Shown here piece after piece: positions 1-9,988 of a stretch of DNA of 64,000 bases (positions within the stretch are counted from its first letter, which is position 1; the number at the start of each line of letters is the position of its first letter). The DNA lies in contig NZ_CP160906.1 in the NCBI RefSeq assembly GCF_041080865.1, forward strand, positions 1,984,001 to 2,048,000. Direction: 5' to 3'. Below the pieces are notes generated by a model. It worked only from the letters and a program-made list of their open reading frames with translations. It had not been told where the DNA came from and did no database searches. The DNA is from Psychromonas sp. MME1 (GTDB lineage: Bacteria; Pseudomonadota; Gammaproteobacteria; Enterobacterales; Psychromonadaceae). The translations under genes were made by a program, and so were the position numbers.

Positions 1-236
1 AGGAACAATAATTGTCGATGAAAAACATCACGATCTGAGGCGATACTCTCATTTTGCCAAGAAATATCACCACAATAGGGCTGAGCCAATCCAACTAACA
101 AACGAAATAGAGAGGTCTTTCCAACCCCATTAGGGCCTTCTATTTGGACAATATCACCCGGTTTGACTATCAAATTAAAATTTTGAAACAAAACTCTATT
201 TTCACGCACGCAGGTTAAATTGTTACAATGAAGCAT
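1..236 (-). CDS. ccmA: CcmA, haem exporter ABC ATPase (partial, N-terminal part only)
   Basis: The first 78 codons are visible; the 3' end runs off the window. The product is the ATP-binding subunit of the CcmABCDE system for cytochrome c maturation. The sequence starts MLHCNNLTCVRENRVLFQNF and has a Walker A motif, GPNGVGKTS, near residue 37, followed by the LFRLLVGL helix expected for this family. An AGGTAG ribosome binding site lies just upstream of the ATG. It sits downstream of cheW and the DUF2802 gene on the same strand, an arrangement known in Vibrio- and Shewanella-like genomes. The signature motif and Walker B lie outside the window, so the CcmA call rests on the N-terminus and the context. 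Confidence 0.85.
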   Translation of the reverse strand, partial: MLHCNNLTCVRENRVLFQNFNLIVKPGDIVQIEGPNGVGKTSLFRLLVGLAQPYCGDISWQNESIASDRDVFHRQLLF

Positions 237-409
237 ACCAGCTACCTAATATTAAAAATGTGCAATATGAAAACGTAATGATGCAGGTTGCAAAAATAAG
301 AATGTTAACACAGCGATTTTATCTGAGGAATAGAGTGGAATATACAAGCGCATACTTTTCTCAATTCACATTGCCTGTGGCATGCGCTCGTTAATAATAA
401 AATAAATCC

Positions 410-802
410 CTACTTCTTATGCAAGTTAAGTAACAATTCAGCTTCAGCTCTGGGTAATTCACATTCAACCATCAATTCATCAATTGATGCACCAAGCTCA
501 ACCATTTTCATGGCTCGAGTATAAAGCCTATTTTCAGGCGCTTGTGCAACTAAATTGGAATGATTTTCTTGAATTTGTTTTACCATTTTTTCAAATTTTT
601 GTATTTTCTTCCCCATCCCTAAACTGACCGCATGCGCTTCCGTAAACTGTCTTTTAAAAGACGCGTTATTGCTCGTAAGAGATTCAACAAGTGACTGTAA
701 TTCATTAATTTTAAGTTGTTGTTTTTTTATGAATAGATAATTTACAACAAATAAAATAATAGATAGCAACAAAGCAATCCAAGGGATATAGGATAAGAGC
801 AT
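410..802 (-). CDS. DUF2802 family protein
   Basis: A 130-residue protein of unknown function. It has one N-terminal membrane helix (residues about 4-25, SYIPWIALLLSIILFVVNYL), then a charged, probably coiled-coil stretch (about 28-85). The C-terminus, MKMVELGASIDELMVECELPRAEAELLLNLHKK, resembles a small helix-turn-helix-like fold and is the conserved part of the DUF2802 family. It follows cheW by 12 bases and precedes ccmA, the usual place for this family in gammaproteobacteria with polar flagella. Co-transcription with the chemotaxis genes suggests, but does not show, a role in polar array or flagellar function. Confidence 0.8.
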   Translation of the reverse strand: MLLSYIPWIALLLSIILFVVNYLFIKKQQLKINELQSLVESLTSNNASFKRQFTEAHAVSLGMGKKIQKFEKMVKQIQENHSNLVAQAPENRLYTRAMKMVELGASIDELMVECELPRAEAELLLNLHKK

Positions 803-814
803 TATTTACTCAAC

Positions 815-1302
815 TTATAATAAATTTAATTCATCCCACTCATCTTCAGAGAGCAGCTTATTCAAATCGACCAGAATAAGTAAACCATCTCCTCGATTAC
901 TTACCCCCTGAATAAATTGTGCACTCTCAGCGGTGCCGACATGCGGCGCATCTTCTATCTCAGATTTCTTAAGGTAAACAACTTCGGCAACGCTATCGAC
1001 CAAAATACCAATTACCTGTTTTTCAGCTTCGATAATAACAATACGGGTATTATCTGTAATTTCAGCAGGCATTAAACCAAAGCGGAACGAGTATCAATTA
1101 CCGTGACAACATTACCACGTAAATTAATAATACCGAGTACATAACTAGGCGCACCGGGCACCGCAGCAATTTCACTATAACGCAAAATTTCTTGTACCTG
1201 CATTACATTGACGCCATAGGTTTCATTTTCAAGTTGAAAAGTTACTCTTTGAAAGACTTCATCATCTACAGATTTCACGATTTTTTTATCATTGTTTTGC
1301 AT
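815..1302 (-). pseudogene. cheW: CheW chemotaxis coupling protein, interrupted by a frameshift
   Basis: CheW links chemoreceptors to the kinase CheA. Two overlapping reading frames together make one complete CheW of about 162 residues. The first half (codons from 1302 down to about 1084) ends in NLRGNVVTVIDTRS. The second half resumes with FGLMPAEITDNTRIVIIEAE and runs to the normal C-terminus LLILVDLNKLLSEDEWDELNLL. Adding one base within 1082-1086 (TCCGC, where TCCCGC would encode the usual S-R) restores the frame. Both halves are otherwise well conserved, so I suspect a sequence error rather than decay. If the break is real, the cell would need another CheW; ParP upstream has a CheW-like domain but is a localisation factor. 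Confidence 0.85.
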
Positions 1303-1363
1303 AAGGTTCCCTACTTATATATTAATTAAAGTAATCTTAGTGTTTTTTTAAGTCCATTGAACA

Positions 1364-2101
1364 CTATTTATTACTGTGAATATTCATACCACTATTTAAT
1401 AGTTTAACGAGCTCTTCGGCATGTAACAACGCACACATTTTATCCTTCACCATCCCTGCTAGCCAAGGTCTTCTGCCTGCAGAACTACGCCACTTAATTT
1501 GCTCTTTCGTTAACGTTTCCGTTCCTAACAATTTTTCACAGGAGAGTCCCCACTCCGTTGAACCTAATAAAACATAATGGCTATAATTGAGTGTTTCCGA
1601 AGAAAGTGTTGGATTCACCCATTTAGCTGTATCGACAATATTAAACAATGATTCGTTGTGTGTCATCACACCAGCAAACCAATCGGGCTTCCCAAGTAAA
1701 GAATTCAGAGATCGGTCTAATTTATGGATACCACCGAGGTCAGTTAACGGGATTGCAAAGGTCAATCCGGCTAATTCAAAAAATAACACTTGAAATTCAT
1801 TGGCAATAGAAAGTTGCTGCCACTCATCAGCAAATTCAGCTCCACTAATATCAATCGTTTCAGTTAATTCAGGCGTAGCAACAATATCGATACTTTCTAA
1901 TAACTTCGATGATTCCGAAACTTCCGATGAGTCTGGCAATGGGGAAAAAACCAATGTCTCGGGCAATGAATGAACAGGCTCTTGAAAAGGTTCTAGATCA
2001 ATCACATCAACGGATTTTTCTGTTGCCGTTGGCTTAGTGTTTTTTTCAGATAACATTGACGAAAAATAGTTCGCCATCGCTTGATCATTATGATTTTTCA
2101 T
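1364..2101 (-). CDS. parP: ParP-like CheW-domain protein for polar chemotaxis arrays
   Basis: 245 residues. The first roughly 100 are acidic and low in conservation. The C-terminal 140 form a CheW-like domain (FQVLFFELAGLTFAIPLTDLGGI, then WFAGVMTHNESLFNIVDTAKW and GRRPWLAGMVKDKMCALLHAEEL). In Vibrio, ParP of this architecture binds CheA and the ATPase ParC, and stabilises signalling arrays at the cell pole. The gene starts directly after the parC stop codon, with no gap, and lies upstream of cheW, matching the known parC-parP-cheW order. Function is inferred from family and context. It could be loosely annotated as CheW, but the N-terminal extension and its neighbour argue for ParP. Confidence 0.8.
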   Translation of the reverse strand: MKNHNDQAMANYFSSMLSEKNTKPTATEKSVDVIDLEPFQEPVHSLPETLVFSPLPDSSEVSESSKLLESIDIVATPELTETIDISGAEFADEWQQLSIANEFQVLFFELAGLTFAIPLTDLGGIHKLDRSLNSLLGKPDWFAGVMTHNESLFNIVDTAKWVNPTLSSETLNYSHYVLLGSTEWGLSCEKLLGTETLTKEQIKWRSSAGRRPWLAGMVKDKMCALLHAEELVKLLNSGMNIHSNK

Positions 2102-2872
2102 TTATTTCTCTGTTGTCATTAAATCATTGAGTAGAGCTTCATAGGCGATGGTACCGCGACAATCACGTGAATAGATAGAGATGGGGAGGTGATCTAAACT
2201 TGCATCTCTAAATTTTGTATCAACGGGAATAACACCACTCCATACCTTATCGGCATAACTTGCTAATAATACCTCAAGTGCATTGATAGATGCACGCGTA
2301 CGTTTATCGTACAGGGTTGGAATAATACAAAAATCAAAATTTTCAGCGTGGGATTTTTGTATAATATCTAACGTTTTGATCATCTGCTCTAACCCCTTCA
2401 ATGCAAGAAAATCAGTCTGCACTGGCACTAATAGTTTTTCACAGGCTGCAAGTGCATTAACCATCATTATCCCTAATACAGGAGGGCAGTCAATTAAAAC
2501 AAAATCATACTCATCTTCGACTAAGGTTAGCTGTTTTTTAATAAATAGCCCCATACCATCTTGACCTCCAACCATACGGTCAAGGGTTGATAACGCCATC
2601 GATGCAGGAATTAAGGAGATGTTTTGTAAATCCGTTGGTAGAATAACCTGTGCCAGCTCTTCCTTCGTTTCAGCAGGCTCAACAAAGAGGTCAAATAAAC
2701 TAACAGGCAGTTGTTCAGGGTCAAATTGCAAATAACAAGTTAAAGATGCCTGTGGATCGGTATCTATTAATAAAACTCGATAACCTCGTTGAGCAAGTAA
2801 TCCCGCTAATGATATGGCAGTGGTCGTTTTACCGACTCCACCTTTTTGATTTGCTACAGTCCAAATAAACAA
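2102..2872 (-). CDS. parC: ParC, ParA/Soj-type ATPase positioning chemotaxis arrays
   Basis: A 256-residue MinD/ParA-family ATPase. The deviant Walker A motif KGGVGKTTTA lies at residues 10-19, Walker A' around LIDTDPQASL (about 37-46), and Walker B in FVLIDCPPVLG (about 125-135). In polarly flagellated gammaproteobacteria this Soj-like protein, encoded inside the chemotaxis operon, recruits ParP and the receptor array to the old pole. It is not the chromosome-segregation ParA: no parB is adjacent, and its neighbours are motD upstream (2 bases apart) and parP downstream (abutting). Confidence 0.85.
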   Translation of the reverse strand: MFIWTVANQKGGVGKTTTAISLAGLLAQRGYRVLLIDTDPQASLTCYLQFDPEQLPVSLFDLFVEPAETKEELAQVILPTDLQNISLIPASMALSTLDRMVGGQDGMGLFIKKQLTLVEDEYDFVLIDCPPVLGIMMVNALAACEKLLVPVQTDFLALKGLEQMIKTLDIIQKSHAENFDFCIIPTLYDKRTRASINALEVLLASYADKVWSGVIPVDTKFRDASLDHLPISIYSRDCRGTIAYEALLNDLMTTEK

Positions 2873-2874
2873 CG

Positions 2875-3807
2875 TTATTCCTGCCTTGTTGTGAAAATTA
2901 ATCTGCCATCAGGTAAATGCAATTCTTGCATCGTCTCTAAGTCTGGCTTTTGCGTTGCCACCGACTCAGAGACCGTTTTAACGATAGGCTTGGCCAACTC
3001 TATGCTGGGTTGTTTAACCATTGAGTAACGTGAAATTGCCAGAACAACTCTTCGGCTCGCTAAATTATTAACGCTACCATCAGAATGATAAATTGGACTG
3101 TATGAACCATAAGCTTCGACGGCCATTCTTTGTGGATCGATGCCTAAATTAGCTAATTCATGTAATACACTAAATGCCCGAAAAGCAGAGAGTTCCCAAT
3201 TTGAAAAGTAGATCTCATTGGAGACCTTTGTTTGATCGGCATAACCACGGACTCGGATTAAATTATCAATCGGTTGTATACTTTTCGCCAATGCTTTTAG
3301 CAATTCATTTGCTGATATAAGTAGTGTATGACTTCCGCCTGCAAATAACATTTGCCCGGCAAACTCTAAAGTTAACCAATCACCATCATCCTTAATAACT
3401 AGCAATTCATTATCTAATTCCGCTGAAAATAAATTCTCCAGCTCAGTCTTTAACTGTTTCAGCTCTACCCCTTCTTTAAGATCATCTACCGCTGACAATT
3501 CATTTTCAGCTTGTTGATATCGATGCTCTGAAAGCAGAGCAGGTCCACTATCTTCTAATATATTATTACTCTGCTTATCGAGAATCCCTGCATCATTACT
3601 GCTTAAAATTGCATTATTGAGTAATTTACTCGCCTCCTGAATACTTTGCATCACCTCTTTGTATTTATCTTCTTCAGTTGAAGATACTGAATACAAAACG
3701 ACAAAAACAGCAAACATTAATGTCATGAAATCAGCAAAGGAGACGGTCCAACGATTTAGGTCATTGCCGCCATGTGCATGCAATCTTCTGCGAGGCCGAA
3801 ATCCCAT
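2875..3807 (-). CDS. motD: MotB/OmpA-domain stator protein (MotD-like)
   Basis: 310 residues. It is the peptidoglycan-anchoring half of a flagellar stator. A short basic N-terminus is followed by one membrane helix (RWTVSFADFMTLMFAVFVVLYSVSS, about residues 19-43) containing the conserved proton-binding Asp (SFADFM). A linker and an OmpA-like peptidoglycan-binding domain follow (IRVRGYADQTKVSNEIYFSN, NWELSAFRAFSVLHEL, VEAYGSYSPIYH). Its start overlaps the stop of the MotA-like gene by one base. The position between cheB and parC matches motC-motD in Pseudomonas, where this pair is a second stator; whether another stator exists elsewhere in this genome cannot be seen here. Confidence 0.85.
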   Translation of the reverse strand: MGFRPRRRLHAHGGNDLNRWTVSFADFMTLMFAVFVVLYSVSSTEEDKYKEVMQSIQEASKLLNNAILSSNDAGILDKQSNNILEDSGPALLSEHRYQQAENELSAVDDLKEGVELKQLKTELENLFSAELDNELLVIKDDGDWLTLEFAGQMLFAGGSHTLLISANELLKALAKSIQPIDNLIRVRGYADQTKVSNEIYFSNWELSAFRAFSVLHELANLGIDPQRMAVEAYGSYSPIYHSDGSVNNLASRRVVLAISRYSMVKQPSIELAKPIVKTVSESVATQKPDLETMQELHLPDGRLIFTTRQE

Positions 3808-4571
3808 TAATAGGCGGCTCTATTGAGATAACTGTCTAAGCGACGTTCAAGTAATAGGCTATTTTCACCATGGGAAATCGCAATTAATCCCACTAAAGTC
3901 ATCTCTTTGTAAAGTGCAATATGTCGATAATGTAAACGGATTTTATTGGCAATAGGTAAGTAGATAAAATTAGCAAACCCAACACCATAAATAGTTGCAA
4001 CAAATGCAATGGCAATGCCATTCCCTAATTTTTCAGGTTCATCTAAAAAACTCATCGCTTGAATCAAACCGAGTACCGCACCGATGATCCCGATAGTCGG
4101 GCTATATCCTCCCATTGACTCAAAGATTTGTGCACTACGTTCCTGATGTTCGCACTCAAGATCAATGTCATGCTGTAAAACATCTTGCAATGCAATCGGA
4201 TCGCTACCATCGACTATCATTGCTATGCCCTTATCGGTAAAGGGATCTAAGCTATTATCATTGGCTTGCTCTAAACTTAATAAACCATGCAATCTCGATT
4301 TATGTGACCACTCTTTGATCTTTAGTGATTGTTCAATAAGAGAGGAGGAAGGCGCTAAAAATATTTTTGGCAATAATTTCAATGCATCTAAAAACTGCTT
4401 AGAGGAAGTTTGTATTAAAATAGCTCCTAAGGTGCCACCAAAGACAATGAGAAAAGCAGGTAAGTCCAGAATTCCTTGTATCGATGCACCGTGATAGCTT
4501 TGTGCAATCAGTAAGCTAGAAATAATAATAAAAAAACCAAATAGAGCGAGCTTATTCATGTCGTAATTCAA
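3807..4571 (-). CDS. motC: MotA-type stator channel protein (MotC-like)
   Basis: 254 residues with the MotA/ExbB layout: membrane helices near residues 9-24 and 35-54, a cytoplasmic loop carrying charged residues, then two helices near 155-175 and 183-205 ([20 protein letters not shown] and [20 protein letters not shown]). It forms the torque-generating ion channel together with the MotB-like product encoded just downstream. Its start lies 20 bases inside the cheB 3' end, so translation is probably coupled to cheB. Ion specificity (proton or sodium) cannot be decided from the sequence alone. Confidence 0.87.
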   Translation of the reverse strand: MNYDMNKLALFGFFIIISSLLIAQSYHGASIQGILDLPAFLIVFGGTLGAILIQTSSKQFLDALKLLPKIFLAPSSSLIEQSLKIKEWSHKSRLHGLLSLEQANDNSLDPFTDKGIAMIVDGSDPIALQDVLQHDIDLECEHQERSAQIFESMGGYSPTIGIIGAVLGLIQAMSFLDEPEKLGNGIAIAFVATIYGVGFANFIYLPIANKIRLHYRHIALYKEMTLVGLIAISHGENSLLLERRLDSYLNRAAY

Positions 4572-5736
4572 TATTAATCGATTTAGCTATCTGATCTAGC
4601 GGTAATGAATACGATGTATATCCGGCTTTAAAAACCGCTTGAGGCATGCCATACACCACGCAACTGGCTTCATCTTGTGCCCAAATAACGGCTCCTTTTT
4701 CCTTAAGCATACGCGCCCCCTCACGGCCATCTGCTCCCATTCCAGTAAGCACAACCGCAAGCACCTTTCCACCATAACTTTTTGATAATGATGCGAATGT
4801 AATATCGACACTAGGTTTATAGTTTAGTTTATCGCTGCCTTCATGAATACGGATGGAAGCATTACCAGGACGCCCATCTATTAACATCTGCTTTCCACCA
4901 GGTGCTAAATATGCACAACCAGGAAGCAGCTTATCCCCATCACTTGCCTCTTTTACATTAATTTTACAAACACCATTTAAACGATCAGCAAAGGCTTTAG
5001 TGAAGGTACCAGGCATATGCTGAATTAAAACAATGGGTAATTTAAAATCCGCGGGTAACTCCGTTAAAATAGTTTGTAACGCCACAGGACCACCAGTTGA
5101 AGTACCAATAGCCAATATATCGTAGGATTTACCCGACGCTTTAAAAACCGCATGTCGGGAAGGGGCACTGGTCACATTCCTGTTCGTTAGTGTTGAGAGA
5201 GGTTTAGCGGCTGAAGTCGCTGTACTTTCTGCTCGTCTATTGTTCAATTTTTGTAGCGCAGTCAAGGTCGCACTAGGCGCTCGACTGGTCGTTTTCGTTA
5301 TTGTAGGTTGTGTGGTTGGTGTTATAACTCGATGAACTCGTTTACTCGCGATTGCTTTAATACGCTGTTGAAGCAGTGTTATTGCTTCCTCTTTATCACG
5401 CGCGATATCTTCAAATTTTTTCGGTAAAAAATCTGCTGCACCGGCTTCTAGTGCATCCAACGTAGCACTAGCACCTTGATGGGTCAGCGATGAAAACATT
5501 AAAATTGGCACCGGATTTGATGCCATTATTTTTTTTACGGCGGTAATACCATCCATCACCGGCATTTCTATATCCATGGTGACAACATCAGGTTTTAATT
5601 TCGCGACCATCTCTACCGCTTCTAAACCATTATTTGCAGTTCCAATCACCTCTAATGCAGGTGAATTGTTAATGATCTCACTTACTCTTCGACGAAAAAA
5701 ACTTGAATCATCAACAACTAATACTTTGATCACCAT
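4552..5736 (-). CDS. cheB: CheB, receptor methylesterase/deamidase response regulator
   Basis: 394 residues. An N-terminal receiver domain (about 1-120) has acidic residues D9/D10 and the phosphorylation site D55 in [10 protein letters not shown] variable Thr/Ala-rich linker (about 140-200) is followed by the catalytic methylesterase domain. The catalytic triad is visible as Ser in IGTSTGGP, His in IQHMPGTFT and Asp in [12 protein letters not shown]. CheB removes methyl groups from chemoreceptors when phosphorylated by CheA, giving adaptation. No cheR is present in the window. The gene follows cheA by 14 bases. Confidence 0.95.
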   Translation of the reverse strand: MVIKVLVVDDSSFFRRRVSEIINNSPALEVIGTANNGLEAVEMVAKLKPDVVTMDIEMPVMDGITAVKKIMASNPVPILMFSSLTHQGASATLDALEAGAADFLPKKFEDIARDKEEAITLLQQRIKAIASKRVHRVITPTTQPTITKTTSRAPSATLTALQKLNNRRAESTATSAAKPLSTLTNRNVTSAPSRHAVFKASGKSYDILAIGTSTGGPVALQTILTELPADFKLPIVLIQHMPGTFTKAFADRLNGVCKINVKEASDGDKLLPGCAYLAPGGKQMLIDGRPGNASIRIHEGSDKLNYKPSVDITFASLSKSYGGKVLAVVLTGMGADGREGARMLKEKGAVIWAQDEASCVVYGMPQAVFKAGYTSYSLPLDQIAKSINIELRHE

Positions 5737-5750
5737 ATTGGATCCTATTT

Positions 5751-7970
5751 TTATACGTAATGTTTCAGTAGGCTTGGTATATCAAGAATAAGTGCAATAC
5801 CACCATCGCTAGTAATCGTCGCTCCAGCCATACCCGGTGTCCCCGTTAACAAACGATCCAGTGCTTTAATAACGACTTCTTCCTGCCCGAGTAACGCATC
5901 AACAACAAATGCAACTTGCTGAACACCTAACTGAACAATCACCACATGCCCCTCTTTCTTTGTTTCTAATGCAGATGCTGATTTTGGAGCTAACCATTTA
6001 CTCAGATAAAACAGAGGTATAGCGCGGTCACGAATGACAATTGTAGGTTGACCATTAACAATATTTTGTTTACTTAAATCTAAATGGAAGATTTCATTAA
6101 CATTCGTTAATGGTAGTGCAAAGGTTTGTCCGCCAACGACTATCATCAATGTCGGTAATATAGCGAGAGTTAAAGGTACTTTGATCTCTAAACGCGTACC
6201 TTTACCAATGGCTGAATCAATGGAAATAGTGCCGTTTAACTTGGTAATACTGGTTTTCACTACATCCATGCCGACACCACGGCCTGAAATATCCGAAATT
6301 TCAACTTTAGTCGAAAAGCCGGGAGCAAAAATAAGTGTATATGCCTCTTTATCAGGCATACGCTCAGCGGTATCTTGATCTAAAATGCCTTTATTTATCG
6401 CAATTTGCTTTAATTTTTCAGCATCCATTCCTGCACCATCATCTTCGATAACAAGCAGGATATGATCCCCCTCTTGCGAAGCGGAAAGTAAAATACGTCC
6501 TTCTTTTTCTTTGCCTGATTGCATGCGTATATTGGGCATTTCAATACCGTGATCCACCGAGTTTCGTACTAAATGCACGAGCGGATCTGCCAGAGCTTCA
6601 ACCAAATTTTTATCTAAATCAGTATCTTCACCAACCAATTCAAGTTTAATATTTTTGCCTAAGGTGCGAGCTAAATCTCGCACTACACGCGGAAACTTAC
6701 CAAATACTTTCTTGATTGGCTGCATACGCGTCTTCATTACCGACCCCTGAAGATCGCCCGTCACAATGGCAAGATTAGCAATTGCACGTGAAATCTCTTC
6801 ATCTTCGGTCGTTGTTTCAAGACTGACCAAACGATTTCTCACCAATACTAATTCACCGACCATATTCATAATTTCATCAAGAATGGCGGTATCTACACGG
6901 ACGGTCGGTTCGACGATCGTCGCTTTAGCAGCGTTAGCCGGCATGGCTTTAGCTGCTGGGGCAGCAGGAGCCGGAGTGGCAGCTGGCGCTTTAACCTCTT
7001 TGCTGGAGTTTGTGGCACTTTGAGCAGGAGCTTTAGCAGGCTCAATTGCTGCAGGCTTGGATTCAGCTTCTGGCTCTGTTTTAGACGTTGTCTGAGCCGC
7101 CTTGCCTACCCCATGTAACTCATCGAGTAAAGATTCAAATTCATCGTCACTTATTTCATCGCCATTTACTTCAGCCGCAGCGGGTTTTTCTTGTGAGACT
7201 TTGGGCGTTCCACCATGAGTCCCTTTACCATGAAGCTCATCGAGTAAAGATTCAAATTCATCATCGGCTATCGCATCGGAGCTATGCGGCTCTTTATTAT
7301 TTTGTACAGCAGGCGCCGTCAATGAGTGCTTACCGACACCATGTAATTCATCTAATAACGACTCAAATTCATCTTCACTAATCTCAGCATTTTCAGGAGA
7401 AGCAGGGGGAGCAACGACTGAGGAGCCTGAAACTGCATGCAGTTCATCTAGCAGGGCATCAAATTCATCTTCGCTAATATCGTCTATATTGTGATTGTCA
7501 TCAGCGACTTCAACGGGGGCGACAACTGGCTCAGACTCAGAAACGGGGACTTCATATTTAGTTGCCACTTCATCTAGTGACTCGGGTTTACTTAATTGGT
7601 GTAACTTTGCCAAAATATCCTCAGGAGCCGCATTGATCGGATCTCCGGATTTGACAGCGTCAAATTGCTCATTAATAACATCAAGCGCAGCTAATATGGT
7701 ATCCATCAATACGGCAGTTACTGAGCGATTATTTTGTCGCAAACAATCGAAAACATTTTCAGCACCATGGCATGTTTCAACAAGCTCAGTTAAGGATAAA
7801 AAACCAGCACCACCTTTTACCGTATGAAAGCCGCGAAATATTGCATTCAATAATTCCGTGTCACTTGGATTATTCTCCAGTTCAACTAACTGTTCCGATA
7901 ATAATTCTAAAATTTCACCAGCTTCAACCAAAAAGTCTTGCAGGATTTCTTCATCTACTTCAAAGGTCAT
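5751..7970 (-). CDS. cheA: CheA, chemotaxis histidine kinase
   Basis: 739 residues with the full CheA domain set. An HPt domain (about 1-105) has the phosphorylated His49 in [14 protein letters not shown] long linker (about 150-355) follows, then the dimerisation domain (about 355-420), the ATPase domain (N box [12 protein letters not shown]1 DDGAGMD, G2 GRGVGMDVV) and the C-terminal CheW-like domain. The linker carries four copies of an acidic motif of the form [15 protein letters not shown], listed separately. I do not recognise a normal CheY-binding P2 domain in the linker. In related polar-array systems the CheA linker contains a segment that binds ParP/ParC, and the repeats may be that segment (inference). 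Confidence 0.96.
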   Translation of the reverse strand: MTFEVDEEILQDFLVEAGEILELLSEQLVELENNPSDTELLNAIFRGFHTVKGGAGFLSLTELVETCHGAENVFDCLRQNNRSVTAVLMDTILAALDVINEQFDAVKSGDPINAAPEDILAKLHQLSKPESLDEVATKYEVPVSESEPVVAPVEVADDNHNIDDISEDEFDALLDELHAVSGSSVVAPPASPENAEISEDEFESLLDELHGVGKHSLTAPAVQNNKEPHSSDAIADDEFESLLDELHGKGTHGGTPKVSQEKPAAAEVNGDEISDDEFESLLDELHGVGKAAQTTSKTEPEAESKPAAIEPAKAPAQSATNSSKEVKAPAATPAPAAPAAKAMPANAAKATIVEPTVRVDTAILDEIMNMVGELVLVRNRLVSLETTTEDEEISRAIANLAIVTGDLQGSVMKTRMQPIKKVFGKFPRVVRDLARTLGKNIKLELVGEDTDLDKNLVEALADPLVHLVRNSVDHGIEMPNIRMQSGKEKEGRILLSASQEGDHILLVIEDDGAGMDAEKLKQIAINKGILDQDTAERMPDKEAYTLIFAPGFSTKVEISDISGRGVGMDVVKTSITKLNGTISIDSAIGKGTRLEIKVPLTLAILPTLMIVVGGQTFALPLTNVNEIFHLDLSKQNIVNGQPTIVIRDRAIPLFYLSKWLAPKSASALETKKEGHVVIVQLGVQQVAFVVDALLGQEEVVIKALDRLLTGTPGMAGATITSDGGIALILDIPSLLKHYV
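7107..7478 (-). repeat. Four-copy 16-residue repeat inside the CheA linker
   Basis: The translated CheA linker contains the motif four times: [16 protein letters not shown] (165-180), [16 protein letters not shown] (197-212), [16 protein letters not shown] (234-249) and [16 protein letters not shown] (273-288). The copies are spaced 32, 37 and 39 residues apart and separated by Pro/Ala/Lys-rich sequence. Each copy would form a short acidic amphipathic helix ending in LHG. Such a layout suits multivalent binding of one partner domain, such as ParP, ParC or CheY (inference). Confidence 0.9.
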
Positions 7971-7981
7971 TATCTTTATCC

Positions 7982-8737
7982 TTAAAATCCTAAACTAGAA
8001 AGCAAATCATCTACGTCATCTTGTCCATTTACAACGTCGTCGCGTTCTTCGGCCCGCATAATCGGCCCTTCAGCGGTAATATCTTTCTCAGTGTTTTTTT
8101 CTATTACTCGTTTGTTACTAAGCGCGATCTCTGTACTAGATATTTTTAAAATATCTACCAGTTTAGCTTCAATCTCTTGCACTAAAGTAATCACCCGACG
8201 AATCATCTGTCCGGTTAGGTCTTGAAAGTCTTGTGCCATTAATATGTCAGTTAGTGAAGATCGCAAATCTAAAGCACTAATTGTTGACTCTTTAAGCATG
8301 GCATCAACATCATGACAAAGTGTTTTAAAATCGCCTAACGCTAAATTTCGCGTCATTAAACCTTGCCAATTTGGACTGATTTTTTCAAGTGAAGCAATCA
8401 TTTTATCGGCAATGGGTAGACAAGAATCAACTGCATCCATCGTTTTATTGGCTGCGTTATCGGTCATTTCAATAACGTAATTTAAACAATCTTTAGCATC
8501 AGGAAGCTCATGGTCAGCTAAATCAATTAACCTAGTGTCCTCTTGAAAACTAACTAATGTATCATGCAGTTCTCTTGTTAATTCACCTACTTTATCAAAC
8601 ACAAAATCTTTGTTTATGGTACTAAGAGTTACATTTTCAACAATTTTATTTGCAGCATCTATATCGTCAGCTTCTAGATGAGCAACAACAGCTCTAGCTT
8701 GTTCAATAGAGAGTAGCGGCATCAATGGGTTCGCCAT
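7982..8737 (-). CDS. cheZ: CheZ, CheY-P phosphatase
   Basis: 251 residues, largely helical. The catalytic Gln region is MAQDFQDLTGQMIRRVI (about residues 169-185), with Asp and Gln in the DFQDLTGQ motif typical of CheZ. The C-terminal peptide QDDVDDLLSSLGF is the CheY-binding tail. CheZ dephosphorylates CheY-P to keep tumbling or reversal signals short-lived. It lies between cheY (13 bases upstream) and cheA (11 bases downstream). Confidence 0.93.
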   Translation of the reverse strand: MANPLMPLLSIEQARAVVAHLEADDIDAANKIVENVTLSTINKDFVFDKVGELTRELHDTLVSFQEDTRLIDLADHELPDAKDCLNYVIEMTDNAANKTMDAVDSCLPIADKMIASLEKISPNWQGLMTRNLALGDFKTLCHDVDAMLKESTISALDLRSSLTDILMAQDFQDLTGQMIRRVITLVQEIEAKLVDILKISSTEIALSNKRVIEKNTEKDITAEGPIMRAEERDDVVNGQDDVDDLLSSLGF

Positions 8738-8750
8738 AGCGATTTCCTTT

Positions 8751-9134
8751 TTAACCTAATCGCTCAAATACTTTATCTAACTTCTCTTTTAGCGTACCCG
8801 CAGTAAAAGGTTTCACGATATAACCATTTACGCCCGCTTGAGCCGCTTCAATAATTTGTTCACGTTTCGCTTCAGCCGTCACCATTAAAACAGGTAAGTG
8901 TTTCAAGTTGGGGTCTTTGCGAATCTCTTTTAACAAGTCGATTCCTTGCATAATTGGCATATTCCAATCAGTTACAACGAATTCAAAGCCGCCTTCTTTA
9001 AGCATAGGTAAAGCCGTGCTTCCATCATCAGCTTCAAATGTGTTTGTAAAACCAAGGTCTCGTAGTAAATTCTTGATAATTCTTCTCATTGTTGAAAAAT
9101 CGTCAACAATTAGCACTTTCATATTTCTGTCCAA
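8751..9134 (-). CDS. cheY: CheY, chemotaxis response regulator
   Basis: A 127-residue single receiver domain. The acidic pocket is D11/D12 (VLIVDDFS), the phospho-acceptor is D56 in VVTDWNMP, the switch Thr is in LMVTAEAK and the conserved Lys in YIVKPFT. CheY-P binds FliM in the switch. The four residues before MKVLIV are kept because close homologues share the NMK start. A 155-base gap separates it from fliA upstream, where I see no convincing promoter. Confidence 0.96.
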   Translation of the reverse strand: MDRNMKVLIVDDFSTMRRIIKNLLRDLGFTNTFEADDGSTALPMLKEGGFEFVVTDWNMPIMQGIDLLKEIRKDPNLKHLPVLMVTAEAKREQIIEAAQAGVNGYIVKPFTAGTLKEKLDKVFERLG

Positions 9135-9289
9135 AACATTCCCCTAAGTAAAAAATATTTTTATTTATCTACTACAAATAAATAAAAGCAAATATAAAAA
9201 AAAATGAGCGTAATAGCCTGTCATTTCTTTATTTGTTAATGCAACTGTGATGTATCTCTTAGTAATCGAAGAGCATGTCTAGCAACTCA

Positions 9290-9988
9290 CTAAGCAATTA
9301 GCGCTTTTGCTTTCAAGCGGTGTAGTGCTTGGCTATGAATTTGGCTTACTCTAGACTCACTCACATCGAGTACTAAACCAATTTCTTTTAAGTTTAACTC
9401 TTCATCATAATATAAGGATAATACTAATGCTTCTCGTTCAGGAAGCTGTTTTATCAACTCCACGAGCTTGCTTGAAAATTGATTTTCACTGACAGCATCA
9501 AAAACAGTATCACTACTTTCTTCCCCATGCACTTCATCACAATCAGAAATATCTTCATAGGCAACTAATCTAGCACAATTTACATCCTGCAACATTTGTT
9601 GATAATCAATAAGTGATATACCTAACTCTTTTGCAACTTCACTGTCCTTTGCATCTTGACCAGTACGTTTTTCAACCGCGTTGATTGCAGCCGCTATTTC
9701 ACGACTGTTTTTATGCACTGAACGCGGTACCCAATCGCCTTTACGTATTTCATCTAACATTGCACCACGTATCCGGATACCTGCAAAAGTTTCAAAACTT
9801 GCGCCCTTAGAGGCATCAAAATTTCTCGCAGCTTCCAATAAACCAATCATACCAGATTGCAGCAAATCATCGATCAGCACGGTAGCAGGCAACCTAGCAT
9901 TAAGATGATAAGCTATTTTTTTTACTAGTTCAGAATGGCGGTCAATGAGATCTGAAGTATTATTGTAATAGCCCTGTGCTTTTATCAC
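9290..9988 (-). CDS. fliA: FliA, flagellar sigma factor sigma-28
   Basis: 232 residues. Region 2 (LVKKIAYHLNARLPATVLIDDLLQSG and DASKGASFETFAGIRIRGAMLDE), region 3 (DWVPRSVHKNSREIAAAI) and region 4 helix-turn-helix (YYDEELNLKEIGLVLDVSESRVSQIHSQAL) are all present. It directs transcription of late flagellar and chemotaxis genes. The start abuts the flhG stop codon, so the two are translationally linked. Sequence and context (flhF-flhG-fliA-cheY) agree fully. Confidence 0.95.
   Translation of the reverse strand: MIKAQGYYNNTSDLIDRHSELVKKIAYHLNARLPATVLIDDLLQSGMIGLLEAARNFDASKGASFETFAGIRIRGAMLDEIRKGDWVPRSVHKNSREIAAAINAVEKRTGQDAKDSEVAKELGISLIDYQQMLQDVNCARLVAYEDISDCDEVHGEESSDTVFDAVSENQFSSKLVELIKQLPEREALVLSLYYDEELNLKEIGLVLDVSESRVSQIHSQALHRLKAKALIA

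Noticed and set aside
815-1302. Programmed ribosomal frameshifting in cheW, fliM, nadD and others
   Set aside because: There is no slippery heptamer with a downstream structure at the breaks, the required shifts differ between genes, and these families are not known to use it.
2846-3028. Small plus-strand frame over motD and parC (one of many such shadows)
   Set aside because: It lies wholly opposite well-supported genes and has no recognisable product.
9135-9289. Sigma-28 promoter between fliA and cheY
   Set aside because: A TAAAG sequence is present, but no GCCGATAA-like -10 lies at the right distance.
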